64,000 nucleotides of DNA, taken from the NCBI GenBank assembly GCA_013365325.1, contig JABVXV010000131.1:27038-91037 (forward strand), read 5' to 3'. Each line of letters begins with the position of its first letter. Within the stretch, counting starts at the first letter, position 1. The stretch comes from Dipetalonema caudispina. Its lineage: Eukaryota; Nematoda; Chromadorea; Rhabditida; Onchocercidae. Under the pieces are notes generated by a model. That model was not told where the DNA came from. It worked only from the letters and a program-made list of their open reading frames with translations, and made no database searches. This document shows, in pieces, positions 13,445 through 26,400 of this stretch. Both the position numbers and the translations under genes were made by a program.

Positions 13445-15066
13445 AATCGACCACTCTGATAACAATAGTTATCAGTGTTGCTTGCAAATATCCAATGCTA
13501 TATTTTTCATCGTTGTAAACAGCTGTTTAATAATGATTTATAACCATCTAACATTTAACTAATTACTATTAATTAATATTTACTATTTGTTCAAATATAT
13601 TTATTCCATTCACTTACTACTATTACTTATCTTTATGATAACCAAACAAAGTTTAGTAATAATGTTAGTTAAAATTTTATTGAGAAAAAGATGGAAAAAG
13701 GAAACAAATTGTGTGATAACGCCGAAAGTACTGAAAGAATATGGATTTGGAGGAGAGAAAAAGAAGATGAACAATTAAAATTGAAGTGAAATTCATTCCT
13801 CTCGAGAATGATTTATTCGAAAGTGTGGGGGAGGATACAGTTATGTGATACATTTGTATCTTTTGTACATGTGATGTATGCGTATAGGTGTATGCATTTA
13901 TTTATCTGTGTGTGTATGTTGTACGCATATGCGTCGTTCACGTGTACGCATACGTATGTACGTATGTGTATATGTGTGTATGTTGTGCATATGTATGTCA
14001 CATATGTATGCATGTGTTACGTATGTGTTTACGCATATGCGGAGAAGACTTAATTACACGAAATGAAATTAGTTGACAAAAAATTATATCAAAAGATGCT
14101 AATTTTTTTGTTCTAATAAACATAACGTACATGTATGTTTATATGATAATTTAAATAACAATACGATTGTATCATGGTATTTTTAAACGACAAATTTTGA
14201 CCTTTATATATGTTTACATTGCACATATTAGCTTATGTATGCATCGATCTTTAATTACGAATACAAATAGTATACGGTACAATCTTCAATTTCGACCTTC
14301 TATACAAATTTCCACCCCCTAAAGTTTATTAAAAATTTCTCTCAATACGAATTTAGCCAAAGTGCAGGAAATTTAATTCCTTTATTAAAACATATTTATT
14401 CTCAAATTTTCATCATACTATACCAAATAATCAATTACTGGCTTGTTGCTAAAAATGTAAAAGTTACATTATCATTTTTAATAATCTGATCACTGATAAT
14501 ATAATAAATTAAGCGTCAAATTGGGTGGGTTGACGTGAACAATTCAATTTTTCGAAAAATCTTTGGGTAATTTCGTCTAGTTCATTTGATTATTCGATTT
14601 GGTTTAAATTTTATCAGCAATAAAAAGTTTAAAATTTTTTCGAAATATTGAAATGTTCTTTTATTATGTTTTACTATGATTCAAATATGGCATCTTTCTG
14701 TGTTTTATTTCTTGTTTTTTTTTAAAGCTGTAGCAAATTTATCTGTTGACGACAACGGTGAATATATAAAAATGAGTACGTTGATTTAAATTAGATACAA
14801 AAAAACCGCGAAAAAAAAGCAAAACATAATTTTAAAACTATAAACAAAGAAAAAAAATTAATTTTATTTATTTAAACTACAATATAACACGGGTTTGAAG
14901 AATTGAAGAATGTAATTTGAATTACGAAAATAAATTTACAAAATTTAATCCTATCGTTATTATTTATTAATCACTTCGAATAATCAATTAATGTGTGGCG
15001 ATATTTTATGCAATTTATTTCTCGATTGAAAGTTAAATTTGATGAAGTTTTATAGTTATAAAATTA
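13445..15066. other. Spacer between the two lipase genes
   Basis: AT-rich spacer, including the upstream region of lipase 1 and the 3' flank of lipase 2. It holds an alternating purine-pyrimidine block (described separately) and no credible coding exon. No RNA gene was recognised. Confidence 0.55.
13854..14045. repeat. Alternating purine-pyrimidine (TGTATGTACGCATATG-type) tract
   Basis: About 190 bases of imperfect TG/CA/TA/CG alternation with many short palindromes such as GCATATGC. Several overlapping frames on both strands are open here only because of this composition. Such tracts are prone to Z-DNA or cruciform structure; that property is general knowledge, not shown here. Confidence 0.7.
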
Positions 15067-18000
15067 CTAAATTCTTTTGCGCCTTTCCCTATTAATAATA
15101 GATATAATTGGATGGTAAATTTCAGCAGGCGCTCTTAAACCCCACATGAAATCCAAATGATTGTAATCTTTGAAAACTTTTGTTCCTTTGATCGAACTAT
15201 TCGGTAAAACTGATAGCAATGATTTCTGAAAGCAATAAAAAAAAAAGTAATCACAATAATAATAATTTTTATTTATTGTTTTTATTTTTTTTTTTTTTAA
15301 ATAAGCATTTTATTCTTTGAAATAATTTAATCACTATTTAAGTTAACATTTTTATTTATTCAAGAAAAAAAAAATTTTGATAATTGAATAGCTAACTCTA
15401 ATATCTGTAGCAGTTGCTAGCCAATCACTCATACTCCAATACAAATAAATTGGAACATTTATCGAACTTATATCATAAATTGGTGGTGAATCCTGGAAAA
15501 AAAAAGTGGAATTAGGAATAATTTAACAAAAAAAAAAAAAAAAACTATTATAATTTTTAAACAAAATTTTATTAAATTGTTCAATTGCAAAATTAAATTT
15601 CATTTAATTTAAAATTTTACATTTTAATTTCTTTCCTAATTTATTAAATCATCAGTTTTTTTTTTTGAAAAAAAGAAAATAAAAATATTACATGTCCATA
15701 ATGCATTTGATTTTTCTCCACTGATTCATAATCATAAGCTTGCATTTTTCCACTATTAACCATTTGTACCCAATGAATCATATTCATTACCGATGTACCA
15801 CCTTCTCCACCAATATACACCAATAAACGACTCTAAAAATTCTTTATACAAACTAATTAATAATTTCTATTTTGTATGAAAATCATATGTAAAATAATCA
15901 AAAAAAAAAAAAATAAAAGGGAGTATTTTTGAAATTTAAAATCACAATAACCTTATTGAATTGATTACTCTCGGGACCAGCTAATTGAAAAAGAATATTG
16001 CTGCATAATGGAGCAAAAATGTGATTTTTACAAATGAATATACCAATCATTTTTGCAAATTTAGTATTAAGTGTAAAATATTTAGTACCAAAGAATCGTT
16101 GCATTAACTGAAATGAAAAATTAATTTCAGATTTTAATAAGCAAACATTTTCTTTTTTCAATCAACAATTATAGGGCAAGAAATGAATTGATGAGCATTT
16201 CGTTTTTTGGTACCAATTCATTCGAACCAAACGATTTTTTTTTTTTATTTATCACTGAAATATTTATGTGATATCATATCATATCTTATAACTACTACCT
16301 TAGTAGTGGGAAAAAGTTTGGTAGCAAATAATCGGAACAATCCTTTTACATTGGCAACAGTTCCAACAGGTCCTAATGCAAAGAATTTTCGAATCTGAAA
16401 ATTTTACTATCGAAATAATGTTTTTGGCATTCTTCAAATTAGCTTAATTTCTCATCAATTTATTTATTTGACTAAAAAATTGCTGAATAAACTTTATTTA
16501 AGAAAAAAAAAAGATGGTCATTATTTACATCATTACTTTTAGTTATTTTTTCAAATTTGTATTGGTGCATAATTTTGAAAAATATTATACGTAACAATTT
16601 TTTTTTCAATCATTTTTGATTTTATCGGTAAATTCATTTCATTTCTTATAGCAAATTCATCGTGAAGCTATGATTATTTTTAATTCAAAATTTGAACTAA
16701 CAAATTTTAAAAACAAAAAACAAAACCTTTGATGCAAATTTTGGATCTTGTGAAAGTTTCGCAAACATAATTAATGTACCCTGTGAAAATCCAACATAAT
16801 ATAGGCTACTTTGCTTAGTTTCATTTAGTACCACATCAAACGTTGCATCCAAATCAAATTTTGCCATTTGATCCCAACTAATAGTTTAACAATTATTAGC
16901 ATTGCTGAATATTGAAATTTTTGGTTTATTTTTTTTTTTTATACAACATTTTATACTTATGAAGCTTTAAATTACGCTTTTCTTTTTTTTTGATTATGAA
17001 AATTTGTATTAAATACCTGAATTTCCAAAATAATTCATTGCTTACAGAATAATTTACATGATTTACTGAATATATATTTCCACGTGAGTTACCAAGCCAT
17101 ACATCAAATCCAGCATCAGCTAAGATGAATGCTAAAATTAAAATTCAATTTGAAAACAATCAAGAATAATTGAAACAAGAATATTTATCTGCTAACTTCT
17201 ATTTATGGAATATGATTGATATGATAATGACTGATAAGCTTATCAAATATTGTTTAATTTCCTATTATCAAAATGTTTCATTGCATTATATTGCACTAAT
17301 TGCTCTTTCTTTACCGATTAATTTACATCATTTATGCATCATTTGTTGCTATTTCATATACTGTCAATTTTCTACGAACAAATACTATGCTTAAATATAT
17401 TTTATTGTAATTATTGTCGTCTTTTTTTTTTTGTTGGAACAAAAATTTTGTTAAGCAAATATACCAAATGATTCATTTGGAAGATTTTCCACCCAATCAG
17501 CACTTGAACCAAGTAAGCCATGTTGTAAGAAAATTACTGGACGATATTTTCGATTAGCAAAACGACCTGAAAATTTTTCCATCAGATTTATAGTTATTTT
17601 TATAAAAAAATAATATTTATTCAACTAATTCTTTTGCACCAAAATGAAAATATGTGGATGCTTACTCAAAATGAATTAAAAGTAGCTGATAAAAAAAAAA
17701 AAGAAATTAGCAATAAATTGAAATGTATATTTAAATGATTGGTGATTTGATCATTTTATTGTGTGATTGATCGATGGAATATATTTCAGGATATGCACTT
17801 ATCATAATTGAATGATCAAATTGATTTCCAGTAATCAATTTCATTTCCAGTAAACTAGTTCATTTTCAGTAACATAATGAAAGTTTTTTTTTTTTATTAT
17901 ATTATACAAATAAGATATTATGAAAAAAGATTTTAAATGAAAGCTAACCTTTTTTATCAAACGGAATCCGATGAATGTCTAAAATATAACCATCAGCGGT

Positions 18001-18558
18001 GTATGCATGAAATACTTGTACTGGATAACCATGATAAAGTATTATTTGAACCTAAAAAAAGAAAAAAAAAATTATAATAATTCAATTCTTTTTTTTTTCA
18101 TATCATTGAATTTGAAAATCTACTTTTATGCAAATTTTAATCCGAATAAAATTGGTATAATTTAAACTGTTCAGAAAAATTACAGATAAATAGATGTATG
18201 GAACAATTTTGACAATCATATAATATTAATAGAATTACTATCTGAATGATATCATCCTCTACATTATTAATTATACAGATACTTCTATGATATTTGAATT
18301 TACAATATTTACAAAATAAGATAAGACTTAAATGCAAAATATTTCATAAATTGAGACAAAAAGAAAAGTAACGCTTAAATTAAATTTAATATCAATTAAA
18401 TAATTTAAAAAATTAATTTAATTTTCCAAAAAAAAAAAAACAAAATAATAATAAAACAATAAAAAGCATACCGCTGTCATTTTTGCTTCTGGTGGTATAT
18501 TCGAACAATAATAAGATGGTATGATAATGAGAAAAATGATAAAAATAATGTTAATCAT
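15067..18558 (-). CDS. Acid lipase, alpha/beta-hydrolase (paralogue 2), complete
   Basis: Ten exons: 18558-18472, 18051-17949, 17566-17465, 17131-17017, 16877-16727, 16394-16299, 16107-15952, 15832-15692, 15492-15397 and 15225-15067, giving about 401 residues. Exons 2 to 6 and 9 have exactly the same lengths as in the neighbouring paralogue, with the same phases, so the two arose by tandem duplication. Visible landmarks: a strongly hydrophobic signal peptide, [46 protein letters not shown], nucleophile elbow G-F-S-Q-G (the common Gln is kept), [10 protein letters not shown] for the acid region, and [10 protein letters not shown] for the His. It should be a secreted or lysosomal lipase. The C-terminus ends in a basic R-R-K-R stretch. 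Sequence divergence between the copies is considerable, so the duplication is not recent. Confidence 0.92.
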
Positions 18559-21116
18559 ATTGATAATGCATAAATTTATCATTATTCACTGATAATTAAT
18601 GTAAATTTATTATTCCGTTTCTTTTTTTTTGTTTTTTTCTTTTATAGCCTATAAAAAAGTTGAAAAAATTAATTTTAAAGAATACATAATTTGTATTATT
18701 AAAGTTCAATTTATTTTAATAAAGAAAAAATAACAAATAAATCCGGAAAAGGGCTGCTACATTTCATTGTTAAACTAAATAACAACTGTTAATTAATCAA
18801 TATTTTTCAATAGCAAAAAAGAAAAAAAAAAAAAAATAAAATGTTTCCTAGTGTAAACTTTTTTTTTCGTTAAAATTTCTTCACTATTTACATTACCATT
18901 TGATAGTATCCAAATGATTTTCAGCTATCAGATGGGATAATGGAAAATAGATGGTGTTGTAATAAACGTAGAATTGGTAGTTGTTATCAGTTGTTAATTA
19001 TAGCAAAGTAAAATAGATAGTGTTGTAATTTTTTAAATTTCATTTGTAATAGAAAATTATTTATGATAAAAGATTTAAATTAACCATCTTATTAATGTAA
19101 TCTAATAATTTTAGCTTTATTTGTTTGCATTTATTCGTTTAGATAGATAATGGCAAAATAAAATATTCCTATCAAATATTTTAGAGTATATAAAAATATA
19201 AAATGTGATTTAAAACTTTAAACAACAATAATTTTTTTGAAGAAATAGAAAATTAAAATGGAATATAATTTAAAACTGTGCATAATAAAATCAGTTGTTT
19301 TTTTGTTTTATGAAATATTTGATATTACTTTTTTATAAAAAGTATAGAAAAAAAGATAGTTATAAATAATCAATAAATTTAAATGTTAAAGAAAATGTTA
19401 ATGGAAAATGCAATGTTAAAAAATATTCGTATCAGTTTGTTTATTTCTTGCATATACGAAAAAACTTTGCCCAATTAAATTTGTTGAGGAAAAATAAAAC
19501 AAAATTTTACTAATGAATGATTGCAAATAGGAATAAAAACGTATAGATATTTCTGTTTGTTTTATCAAGTTATAAATTAAATAATTTAATTATTAGGACA
19601 GTTTCAATTATCATTCATGGAATCTTTGTGTTGAAATTAATCTGAACATTGTTTGTAAAATCTGAATTCTTATGATTTACAATGCAAGTGTGCTAGAAAT
19701 TTTCACATAATGTTGGAATATAACAATATCAATTTAAAAAAATTTTAAAAACTCGTTATTAATTCAATTGTGGTACATTTATTAATGAAAATGGTTGTGT
19801 TAAGATGTAATTTCGAATAATCTGAATTGATTAAATATGATTTACAAAAGGTTACAGTACAATTCAATTCCAATTACCTATAGTATAATCTAACAAAATG
19901 GATTCAAATAAATACATTTAACATCTAATTGCGTTTATAAAAGAATTCAATATCTGACCCAGTAAAAAATTAATGCGTACATAATATATGTATTATAAAT
20001 ATATCATTCCATTGATAAACAATGAATGATAATAAATTGGTCATAATTTTAGCACAATAATTTATGATATCACTTTTAAAAAGTTTACGACAACAACAAT
20101 TATACTATCATATAAAATTCTTTCTTTCTGCTCAGCGATATTGATAAGAAAGCTAAAGTGAGTAATATTATTTGTTATCAGTAAATTATGCAGTACCACT
20201 TCCTTAATTTTTTTTTAAAAAATTTCACAATTCTTTGCTTGCCATATTTATAATTTTGAAATTATTTTATTATCGCTTCAATAACAATAATAAGAATGAG
20301 TCAATTTCAATTCCATATGCTATGAATCATTAATAATTATCATAGCATTTAAATATGAAAGCATTCTAGTGCAAAATTAAAAATTATTTAAATTATAACA
20401 CTAAATGTATGTTAACTTTTTACTTAATTAAATATAAATTCCATTATTAAAGTTTAAGAAAAACTTCAAATAGTTTTTATCAAATTTGAAAATTTTTCAG
20501 CATTATTATTATTTTGCTCAGAAATGAAAAAAGAAGAAGAAAAAGAAATCGATGATCATAAATGAAAATAATTAATGAGATAGAATAAATGAAACAGACG
20601 ATAAATTTGCAATTTACGGAATTTTCTTTTTCATTTTTACATACTGAAATTTCAAATCCTCATAATGTATTACATCTTCCTCATATAATTTTGATTAAAG
20701 TTTTCATTGATGATCTTTTCAATCAATAACACTTACATTATTATTCTTCTTTAATTTTCTTTAACACTTTCGTTGATTATCTCCTACGAATAATTGATAT
20801 TTATTTTAGTAATCGATGATTTACGTTAGTGATTTTTGATTAATGCTTAATGGATATCCAATCTTCTTAATAATCAATAACATTTGCATTGATGATTTCT
20901 TTTTAATTGCTAATATTTGCATTAATTCTATTCTTATGATGATTCATTTATCAGTAATTTCAATTTTACGACAAAAATGAAAAAATATCTTGCTGAACTC
21001 TTCAATACAATACTGATAATTTCATGTTGATCCTGATAATTTCTACGACAAAGAAATAGGAAAGCATATCTTCCTGAACTTGCTGATCATTTATCATCAT
21101 CTCTTACATATGAACA

Positions 21117-21172
<56 letters not shown>

Positions 21173-22250
21173 CACTTGTACACACATACACACACCTCCG
21201 AACACCTACAAATTTTTTTTTCTTTCTTTTTAATTATTAGTTTACTTTTTTTTTTCTTCATTGAACATATTATAATTAAAGTAAATCAAAGTTGCTGTTT
21301 TTTTTTTTTTTGCCAATTTTTGCTTCATTTTTTAATTCAACAAGGAAAAAAAAAAGAAAAGAATTTGTTTTTTTTTTTATTCAAATTATTATCTTAGTTA
21401 CAATTTTCAATACAATTTGCAATTTGCAATTATTTGACAATTTATAGATTATTTTACATTTATCATTTATGTTTAAATGATTTGCATTCATATTTTCGTA
21501 ATTTTTTCACTTATTGACTGTTAAATAAATTTATTGCAATAATACTATTAATAATTCTAAAATGCTTTTGTATTATTTGTCAGCATTTCCTTTTTTTTTT
21601 TTTTAATGTTAAAATATAGTTTGAAAAAATTTACTTAAAGATAAACAGTACAGAAATTTTACAGTAATTACATAACAAGTTATTTGAAAATACTTATTTA
21701 GTTATTTATTTACCTATTTGCTTATAAATTCGTAATATACAGGAAGTTTTATTATTCACTGAAAAATTTAATTTATGGATATGTTGAACTGTTGCTACAT
21801 TATGATTTATAATAAAAAAAAACGAAATGAAAATTTCGCACAAAATTTTTTTCTAATTTTTCCCAAAAAAAAATTTACCCTTTAAATTTACATTTCTTTT
21901 TCACTAATCTAAAACTGATATTCAAATAATCATCGAGATTATGAATAGATCTTTTATTATGTTTAATTATTCATCATATTCCATTTCTTTTTTAAAGATA
22001 TATTTCCTTATCAAGTAACATTTCAAAAAAAGATGGGATATGATAAATAATTTATAAATTTTTTGGAAAAAACTTAAATTTGATAACATAAGAACTGATA
22101 ACAATGGAATTTGCTAACAGTTAAATAAATATTTATTGAATTTTTAAGACAGTTTTATCTGCTGAAAACTATAATTATTTGGAGAGATGATAAAAAATGA
22201 TCGAATGAATAGAAAATATAAATTATAAATGTTGGTTGATTAATTAAGAA
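18559..22250. other. Long AT-rich intergenic region
   Basis: About 3.7 kb upstream of lipase paralogue 2 with no convincing exon on either strand. It has many homopolymer runs and one compound microsatellite. No tRNA or rRNA was recognised. Confidence 0.6.
21113..21197. repeat. Compound (CA)n-(TA)n-(CA)n microsatellite
   Basis: A run of CA repeats, then TA repeats, then interrupted CA repeats. The open frame across it (histidine/threonine repeats) is a composition artefact. Confidence 0.9.
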
Positions 22251-22252
22251 AA

Positions 22253-22640
22253 TCCTTTTTTATAGTTTCAAAGCTAGCTGAAAAATTTGATGTGATCGAA
22301 TCGTTGTTAAAAATCTGAAGCCTTCTAAGAGGTAGTTCAGGAAATTCAAACAGCATTTGTGATGTTATATCACAAGCTAATCTTCGTAAATTAATTGCTT
22401 CAATGCTTCGATCCGTGAATGTTGTAACATCAATATGGATCTAGTTTGCAAGCAAAATTTAACTATCATCAAGTAAGGAAACATCACAAACGTTTCACTT
22501 TTTAAATAAATCATTGATAGGAAACCGTTCCAGCATTTGTTATGAAATGTTAACCAAATCAAATCATTCATCCAAACAGTTTTTTGCAATGCAAGAATAG
22601 CGAAATGTTTGTTATCACACTTATAACTCAAATATTTAAT
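22253..22640 (-). pseudogene. Broken coding remnant, leucine-rich-like
   Basis: Read on the minus strand, one frame gives protein-like sequence with regular Leu/Ile spacing, including MLERFPINDLFKK, VCDVSLLDDS, the stretch INLRRLACDITSQMLFEF and LPLRRLQIFNND. It is interrupted by three in-frame stops (after FKK, DDS and LLAN). The interruptions cannot be removed with introns of plausible length. The look is that of an F-box or leucine-rich-repeat protein, but I do not recognise the family. It may be a decayed gene or a set of short exons that I failed to join. Confidence 0.35.
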
Positions 22641-23495
22641 CTATTTGGTATCATTTTGTCTTGCGAAATAGAAATCTATCAAGAAAAATGATCAAAGCCT
22701 ACTGTTCGAGAGTATGGAAAATGGAAAATGGTAATGTATTGATCATTTTAGATAAACAACCGATCAGATGAATATCACGATGATAAAAGTAACTTATTAG
22801 GCAAGCTGATATTCAAGCAATTTTTCGATAAAACCAATTTATTAGAATAAAAAAAAAGAAATTCTTGAACTCTTTTAGTACAGCGTATCATTTACATAAT
22901 AACGGTTGAAAAAAAAAAGAAAAACGATTTACAAGTATTAAATGGTGGTGAGCGAGTGTAGAGGAATATAAAAAAGTTTCAAAAGATTTCTCGATATGCA
23001 AAATTATGATACCTTAGATAACTCTAAATACTATCCTCCTTAAAGGCAAGTAATACGATTTTCAACATTACTTTAGAAAAAAAAAGGTTATTGAATATAC
23101 GATGTTATGCTATTAAATGTATAAGATTTAAAGATTTCAAATTTATGAAAAAAATATTTATAACAAAAATTAACACAAATGTACATACGGTTCCTTAAAA
23201 AGGATATGATAATATGCTGCAGGTTGACAAGAGAAAAGTTGATAATGAGTTTGCTAACTTCAAGAATATTATAATAGCATTCCTTTTAAATATTTATTCT
23301 TTTCACAGAAGTTTAAGAAGAAATGAAGTAGATGATCATCTGAATGGAATTTAATCAATCACACGAAATAACCCAGTTATAAGACACGTTATGAAATGAG
23401 GCTGATAAAAGAAGCTCCATGCATACTTATTATTTTCATTAAATAACAGTTGTCAAGTGAGAGAATAGTATTTGGTGATAGATCATCCTCTAATA
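22641..23495. other. 3' flank of CAP-G; nothing else seen
   Basis: AT-rich DNA downstream of the CAP-G stop codon. I see no exon, RNA gene or repeat in it. Confidence 0.5.
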
Positions 23496-26400
23496 TCATT
23501 TCTCCTCATTAGGTGAATCCTCGTCTTTCAAAATTTTTTGAGAAGCTTTTGCCGCACGAACTAATACAGGTCTTCGACGTGTACCTGGTGTAACAGCAAT
23601 AAGGTTGGATTCATTTCTGAATATTCCATCATTATTGCTCGAAATATGGTCATCATTGTTCTGATCAATATCCTCTTGCAGTAATGCTTTCATGTCACAT
23701 GGAATTGTTTTCGATTTCGCAAATTTTGGCTGAAACCATACTTTTAAAGTGTCAACTGATCAAAATATTAATTATAAATGATTTTAATACTGATTTGTTG
23801 GAATGCGAGAAAAAAACGCATGCGAATTATCATATCAAAACTATCATAAAAAAATAAGCTTTCTTCCTCTTATGATGAATAGATGATGAAGAATTATTCT
23901 TAATAATTTAACCAAATCCCTTAGAAGATAGCCGAAAGTCAGAGTAATGCTATGGTCTCATGTAATTATGTGCAGCTCAACTTGTCACCTTTTTGCCACT
24001 GTCAAAATTTCAATCCACTGCAGGGATACTAATGAATAAACCATAGAATATTCAGCATTCAAATATGGATGCAATGAAAGTAGTTTGAGTAAGATGGGAA
24101 TGATATAATCTGCCATACTGTTCACTGTCGCATGTTACGCAACTTATATAAACTGCTAACAAGACGTTACAGCACTTAAACATTAAAATAACTCCGTGCT
24201 TCCGATATACAAGCTGATATGCTAACATGTCATAAAGCCTGCACTTCTAGGCAAATGTTAAGTCACAATTCTCGACATAGAATTCTTAAAGGAAATGCAC
24301 AGATAATCAGTCGTTATTGCAAACAATGCCAATATCACTGCGGTCGGAACTTGATTGGATGCAACTATGTGGCGGAATTTGCAGCCAAAAAAACTCATGA
24401 AATCTTGGAAAGCTGTGAGCAAAGGGTTTTCATGATATTATCTTTTAATTTTAAAATCAGATATTTGTCTTAAATAAAACTCTATCAGCTTTATGAGCAC
24501 ATTTAGCTTACGGAAGTTACAATGGACTTTTCGAACACCTTCCGAAAAAATAACCTTAGTCGGATTTTTAGGTTTCGAATCAGTACACACTTTTCTTTTG
24601 CTTTGTTTGTTTGCTTGGGGCTTACAACCATTTGTCTTGTTACTTTCTCGAAGTATAAGTTTCGAAATCTTTAAAATTTCACTTTCATCATCATCATCAT
24701 GCTCATGTACGGATTCGCTGTCACCATGCTGAAAATAACAACCCGTACAGCGGATGACATCGTCACCATTTGAGAAATCCTTTATTTTAGTGTGGATTTT
24801 ACGATTTTTTTCTACAAATGCAAATTCAAACTCCCCGAAATAATGGCGACGTTAAACACAACCTAACATTTTATAAAATGCAAACAACTGAAACCCGGAA
24901 AGACTTCAATGAAAGCTATCACGAAATCACACAAAATAACGACAATACAAAAGTAAAAACAAAACGAAGTAGAAAACTGCTAGTGGTTGAAATTGCTTCC
25001 GATAGGTGAAGCACATATATCCCAAGCACTGACCTTCCTTGTTGAAATCAATGTTTCCAAATTGGCAACCCTTTTTCGCAACTTTTTGGAAAATGACGCT
25101 AATGATCGAATGTATCCTCGAGTTTCCTCCGTATCGCTATAGAGCTGAAATTAATACAGTTCTCAATATTGAAGGGTATCATAACTTTGATGACATCATT
25201 ATCCACATAACCTTAAGCATAATAACCAAAACGTTGTCTTCAATGATTATTTCAAGTTATAAAGAAATATATAGATCGTATTCGATCCAGTGGTTTTTTC
25301 CACCAAGTCAGCCTCAAAAACTTGGTTCATTGTTTCCAAAACTCGAGGCAAAAAAATACCCAGATCAATCATTTTTCAATTATTAGTAACTATCCACATG
25401 GAAGGTTGTGATAAATAAGATAACCGAGAAATTCATATCGATATAGTCAATTGTAAAAAACGGCAAATAGCCTCAAAAGTATTTCTACTTACATCAATCA
25501 CATCATCGGTATCAGCAATTAAAGCATTTATCTGTGTAATATCCATCCAGTCATTTGCATCAATATCTGATAGCATCTTACAAAATATTGGGGCATAATC
25601 ATCTTCTGGATCATCACTCAATGCAGCCAAGATTTTCTGGCATAAAAAGGGATGAACTGATCCTTTCTGAAAACTAGAACAAACAATGAACAAATTGACC
25701 AATTAACCCAGAAATACTCCTCAAGCGAATCTAAATTCTAGTAAAAAAGTTTCATATTAGACTTAATTAAGAAATCTATAGAACACGACCGACCGGTTCT
25801 CACTGCACTGATCACGCAACTATCGAAATACAGTAAAACATTAAAAGAGATATCTCCGACAACCATCCTCTCATTATCTTTTTTATAATCTCGATCCAAC
25901 AACTCCACTACGTCTGCTTCTCATCTTCAATAGGCTAACCAAGTAATTATAAAATCATTCTTGTAAATTCTAAAGGAATTAAATGGTAGAATCAAATATG
26001 AAAAATTCATGACAAACTTCACCTGTTTATCAGCACCATTCAATAACTGTGAACTTGTCGCATGCACAAAACATGACCCAACTGCTGCAACATTTATGCG
26101 TGAAAGTGAACCAACGAATTGTTCATCACAGCGTAATGCATCAAAAGTTTCTGGAAATGCTTCAACCAACAGCAATTGATGCTCCCTATAAAACGCATTA
26201 CTTTACTGAATTGATTACATAATAATCACTATCTTAAAGTTTGGACTAAGTTCATCAAGTCAGATAAGGAACAAGATTTGATAATCATTGTGATATATAA
26301 TCACGTCAAGTATCCAAATGACATATCACGAAATGCCAGTTCCAAATGAATGAAACTTCCCAATACAGAAAGTTCAAACATGCAATTAGCACCCACCTGC

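Noticed and set aside
13808..14076. Four overlapping open frames on both strands, rich in Tyr/Cys/Val or Thr/His
   Set aside because: They are products of the alternating purine-pyrimidine tract, where all frames stay open.
24219..24473. Plus-strand open frame with cysteines inside CAP-G intron 22
   Set aside because: No family resemblance, no splice partners, and it lies antisense to a well-supported gene.
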